A stretch of DNA of 14,980 nucleotides, taken from the NCBI GenBank assembly GCA_902494595.1, contig CABUTY010000006.1, positions 1-14,980 on the forward strand. Reading direction: 5' to 3'. This DNA comes from an uncultured Porphyromonadaceae bacterium. Its GTDB lineage: Bacteria; Bacteroidota; Bacteroidia; Bacteroidales; Muribaculaceae. Below are positions 14,370-14,980 of the stretch, piece after piece (position 1 is the stretch's first letter; every line of letters starts with the position of its first letter). The notes beneath the pieces are model-generated. The model was not told the DNA's origin, did no database searches, and saw only the letters and a list, made by a program, of their open reading frames with translations. The position numbers and the translations under genes were made by a program.

Positions 14370-14756
14370 GCTGTTCTTGGTGAGTATGTCGACGAACGAC
14401 TTTGGCAGTCGCACGTTGTAAAGGTCAAGGGCATCGGTGAACAGAGGAGCTATCTGTTGGTCGGTAAAGCCGGCTATGCCGCAGCCTATGCGAGTGACGT
14501 AGAAGGTTGTCTGGTCCCATTCGCGGGCCAGGGCTATGAATTCGTCGACATATGGCTTTATGGTATCTACGCCACCCTGCATTGTAGGGATGGCGTACGA
14601 CTGCCCCTGTATACCTACACCTTGGCCCCATATGGCGCCGAAGTGTTCATAGGCGGTGCGAGCCGCTCCTCCGGAGTGTTGGCCTGCAAGGTTGCTGCCG
14701 AATACGAAGACCTCGTCAGGCCCCAGATGCGTGATGTGTTCAGGTGTATATTCCAT
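14355..14756 (-). CDS. A1S_2505-family (macro-domain-like) protein, 133 aa
   Basis: A 133-residue cytoplasmic protein. Residues 16-25 (VFVFGSNLAG) followed by QHSGGAARTAYEHFGAIWGQG, the segment SYAIPTMQG at 53-61 and TRIGCGIAGF at 88-97 are the hallmarks of the group annotated as A1S_2505 family phage non-structural protein. The layout, a nucleotide-loop-like GSNLAG, a Gly-rich helix and a late G-x-G-x-x-G loop, is like that of macro domains that bind ADP-ribose; this link is an inference. The length is normal and the protein complete. It starts 9 nt after the stop of the upstream VWA gene on the same strand, so the two are probably co-transcribed. Its last codons lie in the terminator hairpin. 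Confidence 0.8.
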   Translation of the reverse strand: MEYTPEHITHLGPDEVFVFGSNLAGQHSGGAARTAYEHFGAIWGQGVGIQGQSYAIPTMQGGVDTIKPYVDEFIALAREWDQTTFYVTRIGCGIAGFTDQQIAPLFTDALDLYNVRLPKSFVDILTKNSKNAL

Positions 14757-14765
14757 AATGCCTTA

Positions 14766-14980
14766 TTATTCTTCAGGTTCGATATTGTCGCGTTCGGCCT
14801 TATAGGAGTCGAAAACGCCTCTAAGCTCTGCATCGGTGCATTCTTCCATCATGGAATCGAAATGCATACGAGCCTTCATGGTGCCTCTTGAGGATACGGC
14901 GGCTTCAACGAGAGTGGCTGTCTTGTGGCCGCTCTTGAAGGGCACGCTAACACCGTTGGTAAGCTTTGACAGCTCCTTGA
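14766..14980 (-). CDS. VWA-type protein paralog, C-terminal part; 5' end outside window
   Basis: Reading the minus strand from the window end gives 71 codons (KELSKLTNGVSVPF... to NIEPEE) and a double stop TAA TAA (14763-14768). The sequence aligns without gaps with the C-terminal end of the VWA protein at 4572-5393 and is identical at 39 of 68 positions, including TNGVSVPF, SRG-x-MKAR and SYK. The MIDAS part would lie beyond the window, so metal binding cannot be tested. It begins an apparent two-gene unit with the macro-domain-like protein. The alternative of an unrelated protein can be excluded at this similarity; which copy is older cannot be told. Confidence 0.85.
   Translation of the reverse strand, partial: KELSKLTNGVSVPFKSGHKTATLVEAAVSSRGTMKARMHFDSMMEECTDAELRGVFDSYKAERDNIEPEE

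Noticed and set aside
14295-14891. 198-codon + frame at the right end
   Set aside because: It is antisense to the A1S_2505-family protein and the VWA paralog, both supported by conserved motifs, and runs through the terminator hairpin.

Overview
The window looks like a chromosomal segment of a Bacteroidota bacterium, most likely a Bacteroidales gut commensal; Muribaculaceae is a guess. The basis is two promoters that fit the Bacteroidota pattern (TTTG, about 20 nt, TAnnTTTG or one mismatch from it), the scarcity of strong Shine-Dalgarno sites, and the protein families present. No rRNA, tRNA or CRISPR array was seen.

Region 1 (1-8185, all on +) is an AT-richer accessory block. It opens with the 3' end of a caspase-like (peptidase C14) gene that starts outside the window and is closed by a terminator (444-472). 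A tight gene run follows (529-5393): two small unknown proteins, a lipoprotein, two more small helical unknowns, an exported TPR protein with a C-terminal retropepsin-type aspartic protease domain, and a cytoplasmic VWA protein. A strong terminator (5414-5457) ends it. A second set (5500-8185) has a small exported protein, a membrane-tethered YbjN-like protein, a six-TM protein and an exported Sel1-like repeat protein, the last two overlapping by 4 bp. The architecture (caspase, aspartic protease on a TPR scaffold, VWA, YbjN-like) suggests a stress, signalling or conflict module, but no known named system matches it.

Region 2 (8186-9446) is a decay zone. It holds a broken AlbA_2 / winged-helix regulator gene that has apparently lost its central domain, carries an internal stop, is interrupted by a 183-bp MITE-like element with TTA target duplications, and has a 1-nt frameshift near its end.

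Region 3 (9447-10967) carries two tandem paralogous five-TM proteins, the second with an added N-terminal soluble domain of about 140 residues.

Region 4 (11027-14325) is GC-richer and looks like core chromosome: a 48-codon ORF followed by a full-length HrpB-type DEAH/RHA helicase, an unusual three-armed inverted repeat, and a promoter driving an exported protein with a CxxC/HxC motif, a poly-serine tract and an Arg-rich C-terminal membrane anchor.

Region 5 (14355-14980, on -) holds a macro-domain-like A1S_2505-family protein and, cut by the window end, the C-terminal part of a second VWA protein. The latter is a clear paralog of the VWA protein at 4572-5393, identical at 39 of 68 aligned positions without gaps. 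The convergent genes of regions 4 and 5 meet at a 13-bp-arm hairpin that contains the minus-strand stop codon.
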